The translations under genes and the position numbers were made by a program. The notes below the pieces were generated by a model that was not told where the DNA came from, made no database searches, and saw nothing but the letters and a program-made list of their open reading frames with translations. From NCBI RefSeq assembly GCF_003001695.1, contig NZ_PVYX01000001.1, positions 496,001 to 560,000 on the forward strand: DNA of 64,000 nt. The letters are read 5' to 3'. How positions within the stretch are numbered: position 1 is the stretch's first letter; every line of letters begins with the position of its first letter. This DNA is from Flagellimonas meridianipacifica. GTDB taxonomy: Bacteria > Bacteroidota > Bacteroidia > Flavobacteriales > Flavobacteriaceae. Positions 53,345-62,125 of this stretch are shown one piece after another.

Positions 53345-54352
53345 ATGGGAGGTATAAAGGAAATAGCAAAAATGACCGGGGTTTCCCTCGCCACTGTTTC
53401 CCGCGTCTTCAACAATAGCGCCTTGGTCTCTCCCAAAACACGTGAAAAAGTCTTAAAAGCGGCAAAAGATATCGACTACAGGCCAAATGTAATGGCCGCC
53501 GCCCTGCGCAGTGGAAAAAGTAAAATCATCGGGGTTATCGTTCCAGAGGTTAATAACTCTTTCTTCAGCGATATCATCAATGGTATTGAAGGTGTTGTAA
53601 GTGATTCGGGTTTTAACATCATCATTTCACAAACCCATGAAAAACAGGAAAGAGAAAATGCCGCACTAAACTCACTTTTGGAACTCAATGTAGATGGTAT
53701 ATTGATGTCCATTTCAAAGGAAACAAAAGATTACACCCAGATTCAAAAAATAATTGATAGCAAAACGCCTATTGTTTTTTTTGACCGGCGCCCTACACTT
53801 GATGCTATCAATGCAGTTCTACTTAATAATTACCTAGGGGCATATATAGCAACTGAACATCTTATCGATATGGACTGCGAAAATATCTTGCATATCGCGG
53901 GCAACCCCGATGTAAGTATTTTTGAAGAAAGAAAGAAAGGTTTCGTAGCTGCGGCTCAAAAACATCGTGTCCAGTATTTGGTGAACCATCTTCCCAATAT
54001 CAAATCAAACCCAGAAGAAGATTTAAACAGTCTAAAAGACATATTAAAAAAGCACCCTAATATAGATGGTATTTTTGCCTATGGTGATGAAATGGCCATC
54101 CACTTGCTCAATTTGTTGAACACCTTAAAGATTGAAGTTCCCAAACAGGTAAAATTAATAGGTTTTGGCAACGCCAACTTTAGTGCACTGACACAACCTA
54201 GTTTAAGCTCAATAGATCAAGAAAGCTCTCTAATGGGTGAGCTTTCGGCGAACCTGCTACTTCAAAATCTGAAGAGAAAAACAAAACCCACAGCAAAAGT
54301 GTTATCCCCGAAACTCATTCGGCGAGAGTCCACCAAAAACCTTGATCAATAG
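53345..54352 (+). CDS. LacI family regulator of the sulfonate gene set
   Basis: 335 residues. N-terminal HTH 'GIKEIAKMTGVSLATVSRVFNNSALVS', hinge helix 'YRPNVMAAALRSGKSK' with the Leu that opens a central CG step, then the ligand-binding domain from 'IIGVIVPEVNNSFFSDIINGIEGV'. LacI proteins respond mostly to sugars, which supports a sugar-like inducer here. Two identical operator cores flank this gene's own promoter and the divergent FMN-reductase/aldo-keto reductase promoters. Its last 7 bp overlap the end of the convergent FMN reductase gene. Confidence 0.93.
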   Translation: MGGIKEIAKMTGVSLATVSRVFNNSALVSPKTREKVLKAAKDIDYRPNVMAAALRSGKSKIIGVIVPEVNNSFFSDIINGIEGVVSDSGFNIIISQTHEKQERENAALNSLLELNVDGILMSISKETKDYTQIQKIIDSKTPIVFFDRRPTLDAINAVLLNNYLGAYIATEHLIDMDCENILHIAGNPDVSIFEERKKGFVAAAQKHRVQYLVNHLPNIKSNPEEDLNSLKDILKKHPNIDGIFAYGDEMAIHLLNLLNTLKIEVPKQVKLIGFGNANFSALTQPSLSSIDQESSLMGELSANLLLQNLKRKTKPTAKVLSPKLIRRESTKNLDQ

Positions 54353-54888
54353 TTAAGAAACTGTTGAATTTGCTTTTGAAGGGTCTCTATGGCTTCATCA
54401 TTTACTGAGTTATCCTCCGAATTGAGCATTTTATAAATAGAAGAGATTGGATTTTTATTAGGATGGACATGAATTCCTAAATGATTCAATACTTCTGCCA
54501 AATGATCCATCCCTCTAAGATTTCCAGCCCTGCCTGAAGCAATACCAGTGATACAAGCTTTTTTATCGGCAAAACTTGTTTTATACTCCCTAACGGACAT
54601 TGAATCCAAGAGAAGTTTAACAATTCCTGGATAACTTCCGTTGTACTCCGGAATAAAAAACCAAAACTTACCCGCTGGTATAAAGTATTCGTCTTGAATA
54701 TGTTGAACTACTTCGGGTTGTTCTGAATCTTTGTACATAGACACGTTGACCACATTTCCCGCAAATTCGGAGATGTCCAGAAACTTTACTTCCTCATTTG
54801 CCATTTTCTTCAATTCTTCAAATACGTATTTGGCAAAGTGTATGGTCTTATTATTCTTTCGATTTGATCCCGAGATAATCGTTATCAT
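54346..54888 (-). CDS. SsuE-like NAD(P)H-dependent FMN reductase
   Basis: 180 residues of the flavodoxin-like FMN reductase family. 'ITIISGSNRKNNKTIHFAKYV' is the FMN phosphate loop (SGSNRKNN), 'WFFIPEYNGSYPGIVKLLLD' is the second FMN-binding motif (PEYNGSxPG), and 'ACITGIASGRAGNLRGMDHLAEVL' completes the fold. It supplies reduced FMN. Divergent from, and sharing an operator with, the monooxygenase operon, it is the natural electron partner of that SsuD-family enzyme, as SsuE is for SsuD and SmoA for SmoC; azo-, quinone- or chromate reductase activity is an alternative. Confidence 0.88.
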   Translation of the reverse strand: MITIISGSNRKNNKTIHFAKYVFEELKKMANEEVKFLDISEFAGNVVNVSMYKDSEQPEVVQHIQDEYFIPAGKFWFFIPEYNGSYPGIVKLLLDSMSVREYKTSFADKKACITGIASGRAGNLRGMDHLAEVLNHLGIHVHPNKNPISSIYKMLNSEDNSVNDEAIETLQKQIQQFLNY

Positions 54889-54941
54889 TTTCGTTACGGT
54901 TTTATTAGATGCAATTTATGGGCAATATTATGAAATTTTAT

Positions 54942-54959
54942 AATGTAAACGTTTACATT
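54942..54959. promoter_or_regulatory. 18-bp palindromic operator in the divergent FMN reductase / aldo-keto reductase region
   Basis: Perfect palindrome AATGTAAACGTTTACATT, identical to the core of the operator at 52357-52374. It lies 53 nt before the reductase start on the minus strand and 44 nt before the aldo/keto reductase ATG, so one regulator can control both. A downstream TAAATTTG (54975-54982) fully matches the -7 consensus, placing the operator over the expected -33 region. Confidence 0.85.
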
Positions 54960-54974
54960 TTTGGTTTAATTGGT

Positions 54975-54982
54975 TAAATTTG
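54975..54982 (+). promoter_or_regulatory. -7 element of the sulfonate catabolic operon
   Basis: TAAATTTG matches TAnnTTTG exactly, 21 nt before the ATG at 55004. No canonical TTG lies 17-19 nt upstream; that stretch is taken by the operator. Confidence 0.5.
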
Positions 54983-55003
54983 ACTCCAATTGAGAATTAT
55001 ACA

Positions 55004-55900
55004 ATGTATATGGCCTTAACCAAAGAAACCATTTCTCCCTTAATTATTGGTACCATGCGATTGGGTACTTGGGGAAGCCAGTTATCCACTTCCGAATATG
55101 AAAAATTCATCGAAGGATGTCTGGAACTCGGTCTTAAGGACTTTGACCATGCTGATATTTATGGACATTACACTACCGAAGAAGATTTTGGAAACGTACT
55201 GAAATCCAGAAATGATTTAAGGGAAAAAATGCGAATTACCACCAAATGTGGTATTAAGCTGATTTCACATAACAGGCCTAATCACAACGTCAAATCGTAT
55301 GACCTCTCCCCAAAACATATTTTGGAATCTGTGGATTTGTCATTGGAGAATTTAAAAACAGATTACATTGACGTCTTGTTGTTGCATAGACCTGATTATC
55401 TGTTTAATCCGCATGAGATAGCAGAGGTTTTTGAAAAACTAAAACAATCTGGAAAGGTATTGGAGTTTGGGGTATCAAACTTTTCACCTTCACAGTTTGA
55501 TTTGTTGCATGCCATCACGCCTTTGGTAACCAACCAGGTAGAGATTTCAGTTTTACAAAGAAGTGCATTTGAAGATGGAACCTTGGACCAATGTCTGAAA
55601 CACAATGTCATTCCAACGGCATGGTCTCCTCTGGGAGGAGGAAGCTTGTTTGGAAAGACCACGTCTCAGGAGATGGAGGCAATTAAAAATGTTCTGAATA
55701 CACTGGGTGAAAAATATGATGCTGCTCATGATCAGATTTTATATGCCTGGCTCAGAAAACATCCAGCAGGCATCATTCCCGTTTTAGGGACTTCAAAATT
55801 GGAACGAATACAAACAGCCCACAAAGCACTTGATATCAACCTTACCCATGAAGAGTGGTACATGCTTTGGGAAGCTGCAATAGGAAGAGAAATTGATTAA
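55004..55900 (+). CDS. Aldo/keto reductase (YdhF/SmoB-like)
   Basis: 298 residues from the ATG at 55004; a TTG at 54980 and an ATG at 55010 are alternatives. AKR barrel with the catalytic tetrad: Asp and Tyr in 'FDHADIYGHYT', Lys in 'RITTKCGI', His in 'DVLLLHRPD'. 'TNQVEISVLQ' and 'AWSPLGGG' near the NADPH site and 'IIPVLGTSKLERI' are typical. AKRs reduce aldehydes. Next to a sulfonate monooxygenase, whose product is an aldehyde, it could reduce 6-oxo-glucose to glucose as SmoB does; another aldehyde is possible. The monooxygenase gene starts 10 nt downstream. Confidence 0.9.
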   Translation: MYMALTKETISPLIIGTMRLGTWGSQLSTSEYEKFIEGCLELGLKDFDHADIYGHYTTEEDFGNVLKSRNDLREKMRITTKCGIKLISHNRPNHNVKSYDLSPKHILESVDLSLENLKTDYIDVLLLHRPDYLFNPHEIAEVFEKLKQSGKVLEFGVSNFSPSQFDLLHAITPLVTNQVEISVLQRSAFEDGTLDQCLKHNVIPTAWSPLGGGSLFGKTTSQEMEAIKNVLNTLGEKYDAAHDQILYAWLRKHPAGIIPVLGTSKLERIQTAHKALDINLTHEEWYMLWEAAIGREID

Positions 55901-55910
55901 AAATAAAATA

Positions 55911-57071
55911 ATGGATAATTCAAAAATAACAATTCGATCACCTCATCTCGAAGGAGCTGAAGTTTCTTGGTTTGCACCTATTTGTAATGGTGATGACAGA
56001 TATTTGGGTGAAAGAAGCATGGACTACAAAAGTACATTTGAAAATGCTTCAGAAATCTTGTTGACCGCCGATAAAAATGGTTTTAGAAATATTCTGTGCC
56101 CGTCGTCCTATCAAGTAGGTCAGGACACACTGCCTTTTGTTTCTGCAGTGGCGCCAATGACCCAACAAATCAATATGCTGGCCGCTGTTCGTTGTGGAGA
56201 AATCCATCCAGCTATGCTCGGCAGGACCCTATCCACGATTGACCATATTCTTAAAGGTCGATTTACCATCAATATTATTTCATCTCCGCTTCCTGGTGAA
56301 GAAAGCATGTCCTCTGAAGACCGTTACCAGCGATCCAGGGAGGTCATTGAAATCCTAAAACAGGGATGGACCCAAGATGAAATAGACTATCAAGGTCAAT
56401 TCTATAGCATGAAAGTCCCTTCACTGCCAATGAAATCCTATCAAAATGGTGGCCCATTGCTATACTTTGGGGGATATTCACCAGCTGCTGTTGAGCTATG
56501 TGCTGAACATTGTGATGTCTACTTGATGTGGCCAGAGACTGAGGAAAACCTTAGAAAGCTTATGGAAAACATGAGTGCGAAAGCTGCAACTTATGGCCGA
56601 AAAGTGGATTTTGGACTTCGTGTTCATGTTGTGGTTAGAGAAACTGAGGAAGAAGCACGGGAATATGCAGATAGCATTGTGTCCAAACTCGAGGTAGAAC
56701 AAGGAAAAGAGATACGGGAAAGGGCTTTGGACGCAAAGTCCTACGGGGTAAGTAGACAGGCACAGATGAGGGAGCTTTCCGAGGATGATGGTTACGTAGA
56801 ACCTCATATGTGGACTGGTATTGGTAGAGGACGTTCAGGTTGTGGAGCTGCCTTGGTTGGAAACCCTGACCAAATTGTTGAGAAGCTCAATAGATATATG
56901 GATATGGGTATTCGAGCTTTTATCTTCTCTGGGTATCCCCATAAAGAAGAGTGTGAGCGTTTTGCCAAGTTGGTATTGCCCAAACTAAAAACCTTCTCCA
57001 TGCCAATAGTACAAGGAAAAGTAGGCGCTGAAGAACCTTCTACTCCCCTTGCCGCTGGAGTGAGAATATAG
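55911..57071 (+). CDS. SsuD-family FMNH2-dependent sulfonate monooxygenase (SmoC-like candidate)
   Basis: 386 residues from ATG 55911. Bacterial luciferase-like (LLM) barrel with alkanesulfonate monooxygenase features: 'NIISSPLPGEES', 'YFGGYSPAAVELCAEHCDVYLMWPE', the sulfonate-binding RxH in 'GLRVHVVVRETEEEA' (R237, H239), and the C-terminal active-site loop 'GIGRGRSGCGAALVG' containing R308, equivalent to the mobile-loop Arg of SsuD. Such enzymes use FMNH2 and O2 to split a C-S bond, giving sulfite and an aldehyde. The substrate is unproven; neighbours argue for a sulfosugar. It belongs to a five-gene operon with the reductase, a symporter, sulfite dehydrogenase and cytochrome. Confidence 0.9.
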   Translation: MDNSKITIRSPHLEGAEVSWFAPICNGDDRYLGERSMDYKSTFENASEILLTADKNGFRNILCPSSYQVGQDTLPFVSAVAPMTQQINMLAAVRCGEIHPAMLGRTLSTIDHILKGRFTINIISSPLPGEESMSSEDRYQRSREVIEILKQGWTQDEIDYQGQFYSMKVPSLPMKSYQNGGPLLYFGGYSPAAVELCAEHCDVYLMWPETEENLRKLMENMSAKAATYGRKVDFGLRVHVVVRETEEEAREYADSIVSKLEVEQGKEIRERALDAKSYGVSRQAQMRELSEDDGYVEPHMWTGIGRGRSGCGAALVGNPDQIVEKLNRYMDMGIRAFIFSGYPHKEECERFAKLVLPKLKTFSMPIVQGKVGAEEPSTPLAAGVRI

Positions 57072-57222
57072 CAGATATCTAGGGCTTTTATTGAAAACAA
57101 AATAGTATATTGGGTAGTTAAATAGTATTTCCATAACCGACCTTTTTCCTATACCTATGATTAAACATCTTTGTAATTTGGATTCATGTGCTATGGAACT
57201 AACTTCTATAACCACCTAGTAT

Positions 57223-58767
57223 ATGATTGATTTACTTATTGTAAGTGCCTATTTTATTATCGTTTTTGTAACTGCGATTACGGGCAGAACCTCTAAAGAA
57301 GCTACGACCGAGGAATATTTTTTAAGTGGAAGAAACTTGAGATGGCCCTCAATTGCCTTTTCAACAATTGCCACTAATGTTCAAGGGTATCAGTTTCTTG
57401 GTTTCATGGGTTCCGCCTATCTCTATGGATTGGCTCAGGCCAACTTTGAAATAAATGCCATTCAAGGTCTTTTGTTGGCTGCGTTCATCTTTGTTCCCAT
57501 GTATTTACGGGAAAAAATCATTACGATTACGCAGTTTATTAAAACCAGATTGGGTAGTACGGTTGCCCTTTTGTATTCCGGCTCGAACATATTGCTATTC
57601 TCGACAATCACCTTAGGTGCGGCTCTCTTCTGGGGGGCTTACTCAGTTGATTTGGTATTTGGTGATTACCTATCGTTCATCCATCAAGATAGATTGATTC
57701 GGATAGCGATTCTCATTCTTTTTCTAGGGCTATTCTCAGCTACCTATACCTATTTTGGCGGGTTGGCGGCAGTGGTACGTACCGATGTTATCCAGTTCGC
57801 TATTTTATTGACTGGAGGTGTTGTGGTAATGTTTATTGCGATTTATCACCTAGGCGGATGGTCCCAGCTCTATGAAAAGACAGGGCATTTGATGCACTTA
57901 CATTTACCAGCTGATCACGATACATTACCTTGGATACATATTTTTGGAGCTTTCCTATTGAATATTAATTACTGGTGTGCCAATCAATCCGTTGTTCAAC
58001 GTTCGTTGGCCGCCAAAAGTCTGAAAGATGTTCAAATCGGTCTCATGGTAGGTGGACTTATGAAGTATTTCATGGCTGCCATTATCATCTTGCCAGGTAT
58101 AGCACTCGTAGGAATTTTGGGTGATAACGGCCTTCCAGAACCAGACGCAGCTTTTCCCTATTTGGTAAATACATATCTACCAGTAGGAGTAAAAGGTCTC
58201 ATTCTTTGTGCCCTGTTCGCTTCATTGATGAGTACGGTAGATTCTACCTTTAATTCTCTGGCTACATTATGGTCCATCGACATTTACAAAGTGTATGTGA
58301 ACAAGAATGCCTCGGACCAACAAGTGGTTCGTTCTGGGAAAAGAGCCATATTGATTTCATTCATATCTGGTGTTATTATCGGAATTGTGCTCCTATATCT
58401 CAAGTTCCAAGATCCTGGTGCGGCCTTTACCCATACGTTGAACCAGCTTAGGTACTTCATTAACTGCGGTATCGTAGTACTTATTTCAGCGGCTGCGTTC
58501 TTGGCATTTCCTAAACACAGAGTGGCACTGTTTGGCTTCTTGGCAACCGTTCCCCTACAATTCTTCTTTTTGGAGTTTTTCCCCGATATGAACTACTTCA
58601 TAAGGGCTATGTGGGTGATTTTGATTGGATTTACCATTATTTGGATAGGGTCTAGAACCGGTTTTGTTAGAGATAAGCTCAGGGCCGAACCAGCTTCTCC
58701 CATGTTAGGTAAAGCTGGTATTGGTATGCTGTTATCCCTTATCGCATTGCACATCATATTCCATTAG
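57223..58767 (+). CDS. Sodium:solute symporter (SSS family), cluster transporter 1
   Basis: 514 residues, about 13-14 hydrophobic helices. SSS signs: 'YFLSGRNLRWPSIAFSTIATNVQGYQFLGFMGSAYL' at the N-terminus, 'TYTYFGGLAAVVRTDVIQFAILLTGG', and 'ALFASLMSTVDSTFNSLATLWSIDIYK' (sodium-site Ser/Thr). It imports an organic solute with Na+. It lies in the putative desulfonation operon (151 nt after the monooxygenase, 6 nt before the sulfite dehydrogenase), so it is the best candidate for inner-membrane uptake of the sulfonate. Confidence 0.92.
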   Translation: MIDLLIVSAYFIIVFVTAITGRTSKEATTEEYFLSGRNLRWPSIAFSTIATNVQGYQFLGFMGSAYLYGLAQANFEINAIQGLLLAAFIFVPMYLREKIITITQFIKTRLGSTVALLYSGSNILLFSTITLGAALFWGAYSVDLVFGDYLSFIHQDRLIRIAILILFLGLFSATYTYFGGLAAVVRTDVIQFAILLTGGVVVMFIAIYHLGGWSQLYEKTGHLMHLHLPADHDTLPWIHIFGAFLLNINYWCANQSVVQRSLAAKSLKDVQIGLMVGGLMKYFMAAIIILPGIALVGILGDNGLPEPDAAFPYLVNTYLPVGVKGLILCALFASLMSTVDSTFNSLATLWSIDIYKVYVNKNASDQQVVRSGKRAILISFISGVIIGIVLLYLKFQDPGAAFTHTLNQLRYFINCGIVVLISAAAFLAFPKHRVALFGFLATVPLQFFFLEFFPDMNYFIRAMWVILIGFTIIWIGSRTGFVRDKLRAEPASPMLGKAGIGMLLSLIALHIIFH

Positions 58768-58773
58768 ATTTAG

Positions 58774-59997
58774 ATGAATAGAAGGCGTTTTATATCCCAA
58801 ACCTCATTAACCTCATTCGCCACTATATTAGGTGCAGATATTGTTTTTGGAAACAATTTACCTAAAGGGTATACTCCTTTAGCCCTGCAAGACACGGACC
58901 CTTTCAAATTATTCGACAAGGATTCAGGAATGTCCGTGCTCAACAACAAGCCCTGGAACATTGAGGCCAAAGCCCACTTATTGGATGATAAAGTAACTCC
59001 AAACAAGTACATGTTCATTCGCAACAATGGGCTGATACCTGAAAATATTGATGCCAAGAGTTGGAAATTGACCATCGATGGAGAATCTGTTTCAAAACCA
59101 AAAACCTACACCCTAGATGAGTTAAAGTCCAAATTCCAACACCATACCTATCAACTGACTTTGGAATGCGGAGGTAATGGCAGAAGCGAGTTCAATCCCC
59201 CTGCAAAGGGAAATCAATGGACAGTGGGAGCTGTTTCTTGTGCCAATTGGACCGGAGTTCGTTTAAAAGATGTTTTACAAGATGTAGGTTTCAAAGAAAA
59301 TGCGGTTTACATAGGATATCATGCAGCTGATATTCATCTTAGCCGGAATCCTGAGAAGGAACCTATTTCCCGTGGAGTACCTATGGCAAAAGCATTGCAA
59401 GACGAAACCTTGTTAGCATTTCAAATGAATGGAAAAGACATTCCCCTGGTACATGGTTATCCTCTTCGATTGATTGCAGGAGGTTGGCCAGCATCCGCTT
59501 CTGGTAAATGGGTTAACCGACTTAGCATTCGGGACAAAGTCCATGATGGAGCTAAAATGACAGGGACCTCATATAGGGTACCGTGCGAACCGGTTGCTCC
59601 TGGGGAAAAAGTGGCTGATGAAGATATGTGCATTATCGAATCCATGCCAGTTAAATCTTTGATTACCTATCCAAAGTCTGGAGCCATCATCAAAAAAGGA
59701 CAAGCACTGAACATTCGAGGGCATGCTTGGGCGGGAGAGCTTGAAGTTCAAAGTATGGAGTACTCCATAGATTTCGGCTCCACCTGGCATTCGTGTTCGC
59801 TGCAAAAACCTGCCAATCGATTGGCATGGCAAAATTTTAGTGCTTCCATCAACCATTTCCCAAAAAAAGGATATTATGAGGTTTGGGCCCGAGCCAAAGA
59901 TTCCAATGGAAAAAGCCAACCCATGCTTTTACCAGGATGGAACCCAAAAGGCTATTTAAACAATGCTTGTCATCGAATTGCAATAAAAGTTTCCTGA
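58774..59997 (+). CDS. Tat-exported molybdopterin sulfite dehydrogenase (SorA/SoxC-like)
   Basis: 407 residues. MNRRRFISQTSLTSFATI is a twin-arginine-type signal. The molybdopterin domain contains 'YQLTLECGGNGRSEFNPPAKGNQW' with the Mo-ligand C132, followed by 'GAVSCANWTGVRLKDVL' and 'DIPLVHGYPLRLIAGGW' and the C-terminal Mo-co dimerisation domain ('IKKGQALNIRGHAWAGELEVQSMEYSID'). Family reaction: sulfite + H2O to sulfate, passing electrons to a cytochrome c. A monohaem cytochrome gene follows 1 nt after. It would detoxify and use the sulfite released by the SsuD-like enzyme. Confidence 0.92.
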   Translation: MNRRRFISQTSLTSFATILGADIVFGNNLPKGYTPLALQDTDPFKLFDKDSGMSVLNNKPWNIEAKAHLLDDKVTPNKYMFIRNNGLIPENIDAKSWKLTIDGESVSKPKTYTLDELKSKFQHHTYQLTLECGGNGRSEFNPPAKGNQWTVGAVSCANWTGVRLKDVLQDVGFKENAVYIGYHAADIHLSRNPEKEPISRGVPMAKALQDETLLAFQMNGKDIPLVHGYPLRLIAGGWPASASGKWVNRLSIRDKVHDGAKMTGTSYRVPCEPVAPGEKVADEDMCIIESMPVKSLITYPKSGAIIKKGQALNIRGHAWAGELEVQSMEYSIDFGSTWHSCSLQKPANRLAWQNFSASINHFPKKGYYEVWARAKDSNGKSQPMLLPGWNPKGYLNNACHRIAIKVS

Positions 59998-59998
59998 T

Positions 59999-60469
59999 AT
60001 GTCTTTTGAGAATCGTTTTAAAAGTCAGGTTGAAACACTTTACAGGAAATTGATTATCGGTTTCAGTATCATCTTGCTTTGCATTTTTTCTTTGCTGTAC
60101 GTAATTCTGAACCCTTCCGTTTTTGAAAGACAACCTGATAAAACAGATTTGGTCGATATTCAAGAAGTGGAGGAAGATTTGATTGAAAATGGAATCCATG
60201 TTGCGACGGGCTTTGTTGATGGTGATGGATTGACAGAAGTTATTCAAAATTGTACTAACTGCCATTCTGCCAAATTGGTCACCCAAAATAGAATGTCCAA
60301 AGAAGGTTGGGTGGCTACCATTCGTTGGATGCAGGAAACCCAGAACTTATGGGACCTAGGTAATAACGAAGAGATTATTGTCAACTATCTGGCTACAAAT
60401 TATGCCCCTGACAAGAAAGGACGTCGTGATATTCTGACCGATATTGATTGGTATACTTTGGAAGAGTAG
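59999..60469 (+). CDS. Membrane-anchored monohaem cytochrome c, partner of the sulfite dehydrogenase
   Basis: 156 residues. An N-terminal helix (residues ~18-38, LIIGFSIILLCIFSLLYVIL) anchors a small c-type domain. The haem site CTNCH is at C85/C88/H89; a Met in 'QNRMSKEGW' (M99) or one in 'IRWMQETQN' is the likely distal ligand. As in SorAB-type enzymes, it should accept electrons from the Mo enzyme and pass them to the respiratory chain. It is last in the operon and converges with the second symporter gene (3-nt gap). Confidence 0.88.
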   Translation: MSFENRFKSQVETLYRKLIIGFSIILLCIFSLLYVILNPSVFERQPDKTDLVDIQEVEEDLIENGIHVATGFVDGDGLTEVIQNCTNCHSAKLVTQNRMSKEGWVATIRWMQETQNLWDLGNNEEIIVNYLATNYAPDKKGRRDILTDIDWYTLEE

Positions 60470-60472
60470 TTT

Positions 60473-62125
60473 CTATTTGGCGAAGTAGATATAAATTCCA
60501 ATTACAATCAAACAGATAATTGCGCCTGCTTGCTTCACATACCTAAAAGGTGTTATTTCCACTTGTTCCGTATACTTCTGGACAAAAGGTTCTTTGCGAG
60601 GATAGAACTTCCCAATAAGGAGCATGATTCCCGCATTCAACAAGAACAAAATTGCCATTACATGCAGAAAATGCGGGTACGCATCAGCTTCCACAATACG
60701 GAGAGCGGCTTCGTCCGTAATTCCCAAAGCTTTGGCATCTTCCACTGCTTTCCCCACCAAACTCGGGCCAATGATAAACTGACTCAAAATGTAGAGTCCG
60801 GAACCAAGGAATATGGCAATTTTTGCCGCAATGGCAGGCACTCGTTTTGTGAGATAACCCACTACAATTATGGTCAATATGGGGATGTTGTAAATACCAT
60901 TTATCTCTTGAAGATAGTTGAACAAGCTTCCAGCATTCGCAATCAACGGAGCAATAAACATGGCAGCCAAGGCTAAACATACCCCAAATATCTTCCCATA
61001 CTTTACCACGGTTACTTCGGGGGCCTCTTTGTTTATGTGCTGCTTGTAGATATCTATACCAAATAAGGTCACGGAACTATTGAGCACGCTATTGAAAGAA
61101 CTCAAAATAGCCCCAAACAAAACTGCTGCAAAAAAACCAACCAAATAATCTGGCAATACCTCTCCTACAAGGGCGGGATAAGCCAAATCGCTCGAAGCCA
61201 ATCCTCCCTCAAAATAGTGATAGGCAATCATACCGGGCAGAACCAATATGACAGGACCCAAAATCTTGAGAAAAGATGCCAAGAGCAATCCCTTTTGTCC
61301 TTCTGCCAAATTCTTGGCTCCAAGTGCACGCTGTATAATCTGTTGGTTTGTACCCCAATAAAACAGCTGGACCAGCATCATTCCCGTAAAGATGGTAGAA
61401 AAAGGCACTTCTTGTCCATGTTCACCAGTTGAATCAAAACGTTCTGGATTTGTAGACATCAAAGTCTCCAATCCATCAAGAGCACTTCCATCCCCAATGG
61501 CTATCAAACCAAAAATCGGGATAAGTACTCCCCCTATTATCAATCCAATTGCATTGATACTATCCGATACGGCTACAGCTTTCAAACCTCCAAAAACAGC
61601 GTAAATAGATCCGATGATTCCAATTCCCCAAATACAGATTACCAGAGCGGTAGAGTCAGAAACGTTCAAAAGCTCGGGTACTTTGAACATGCCACTTATT
61701 GCCACGGAACCTGAGTAAAGGATGACTGGCAACAAAACCACCACATATCCGGTCAAGAATAAACCTGAAGTAATGGTTTTGGTAGACACATCAAACCTGT
61801 CCGCTAAAAATTGTGGAACAGTTGTCAAGCCTCCTTTCAGATATCTCGGCAGCAAAAAGATTGCCGCGATTACCATAGCAATTGCGGCCAAAGTTTCCCA
61901 TGCCATAACGGATAGGCCGTCTTTGTACGCACTACCGTTAAGCCCAACAATCTGTTCCGTGGACAGATTTGTGAGCAATAAGGACCCTGCAATAACTCCT
62001 GCCGTTAAACTTCTTCCTCCCAAAAAATAACCATCCGAAGATTTTTCATCCGTAGAGCGGGTTGCCAGATATGCGATTATCCCTACTAAAGAGGTAAAAC
62101 CCAGGAATGATAGAATGCCCAACAT
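60473..62125 (-). CDS. Sodium:solute symporter (SSS family), cluster transporter 2
   Basis: 550 residues, about 14 hydrophobic helices, SGLT-type. 'GYFLGGRSLTAGVIAGSLLLTNLSTEQIVGLNGSAYKDG' at the N-terminus, 'YAVFGGLKAVAVSDSINAIGLIIGG', 'FYWGTNQQIIQRALGAKNL' (sugar-transporter-like) and 'GAILSSFNSVLNSSVTLFGIDIY'. The pattern is close to sugar symporters, so it may carry glucose or a related hexose. It is on the opposite strand from the operon and diverges from a second UnbV lipoprotein gene. Confidence 0.92.
   Translation of the reverse strand: MLGILSFLGFTSLVGIIAYLATRSTDEKSSDGYFLGGRSLTAGVIAGSLLLTNLSTEQIVGLNGSAYKDGLSVMAWETLAAIAMVIAAIFLLPRYLKGGLTTVPQFLADRFDVSTKTITSGLFLTGYVVVLLPVILYSGSVAISGMFKVPELLNVSDSTALVICIWGIGIIGSIYAVFGGLKAVAVSDSINAIGLIIGGVLIPIFGLIAIGDGSALDGLETLMSTNPERFDSTGEHGQEVPFSTIFTGMMLVQLFYWGTNQQIIQRALGAKNLAEGQKGLLLASFLKILGPVILVLPGMIAYHYFEGGLASSDLAYPALVGEVLPDYLVGFFAAVLFGAILSSFNSVLNSSVTLFGIDIYKQHINKEAPEVTVVKYGKIFGVCLALAAMFIAPLIANAGSLFNYLQEINGIYNIPILTIIVVGYLTKRVPAIAAKIAIFLGSGLYILSQFIIGPSLVGKAVEDAKALGITDEAALRIVEADAYPHFLHVMAILFLLNAGIMLLIGKFYPRKEPFVQKYTEQVEITPFRYVKQAGAIICLIVIGIYIYFAK

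Noticed and set aside
57072-57222. Possible third operator copy before the symporter gene
   Set aside because: Looked for the AATGTAAACGTTTACATT core; only a repeated AAATAGTAT is present, not palindromic. The gene is better treated as part of the upstream operon.
60530-60976. 148-codon plus-strand frame inside the second symporter gene
   Set aside because: Antisense of a full-length SSS transporter; translation lacks any recognisable pattern.
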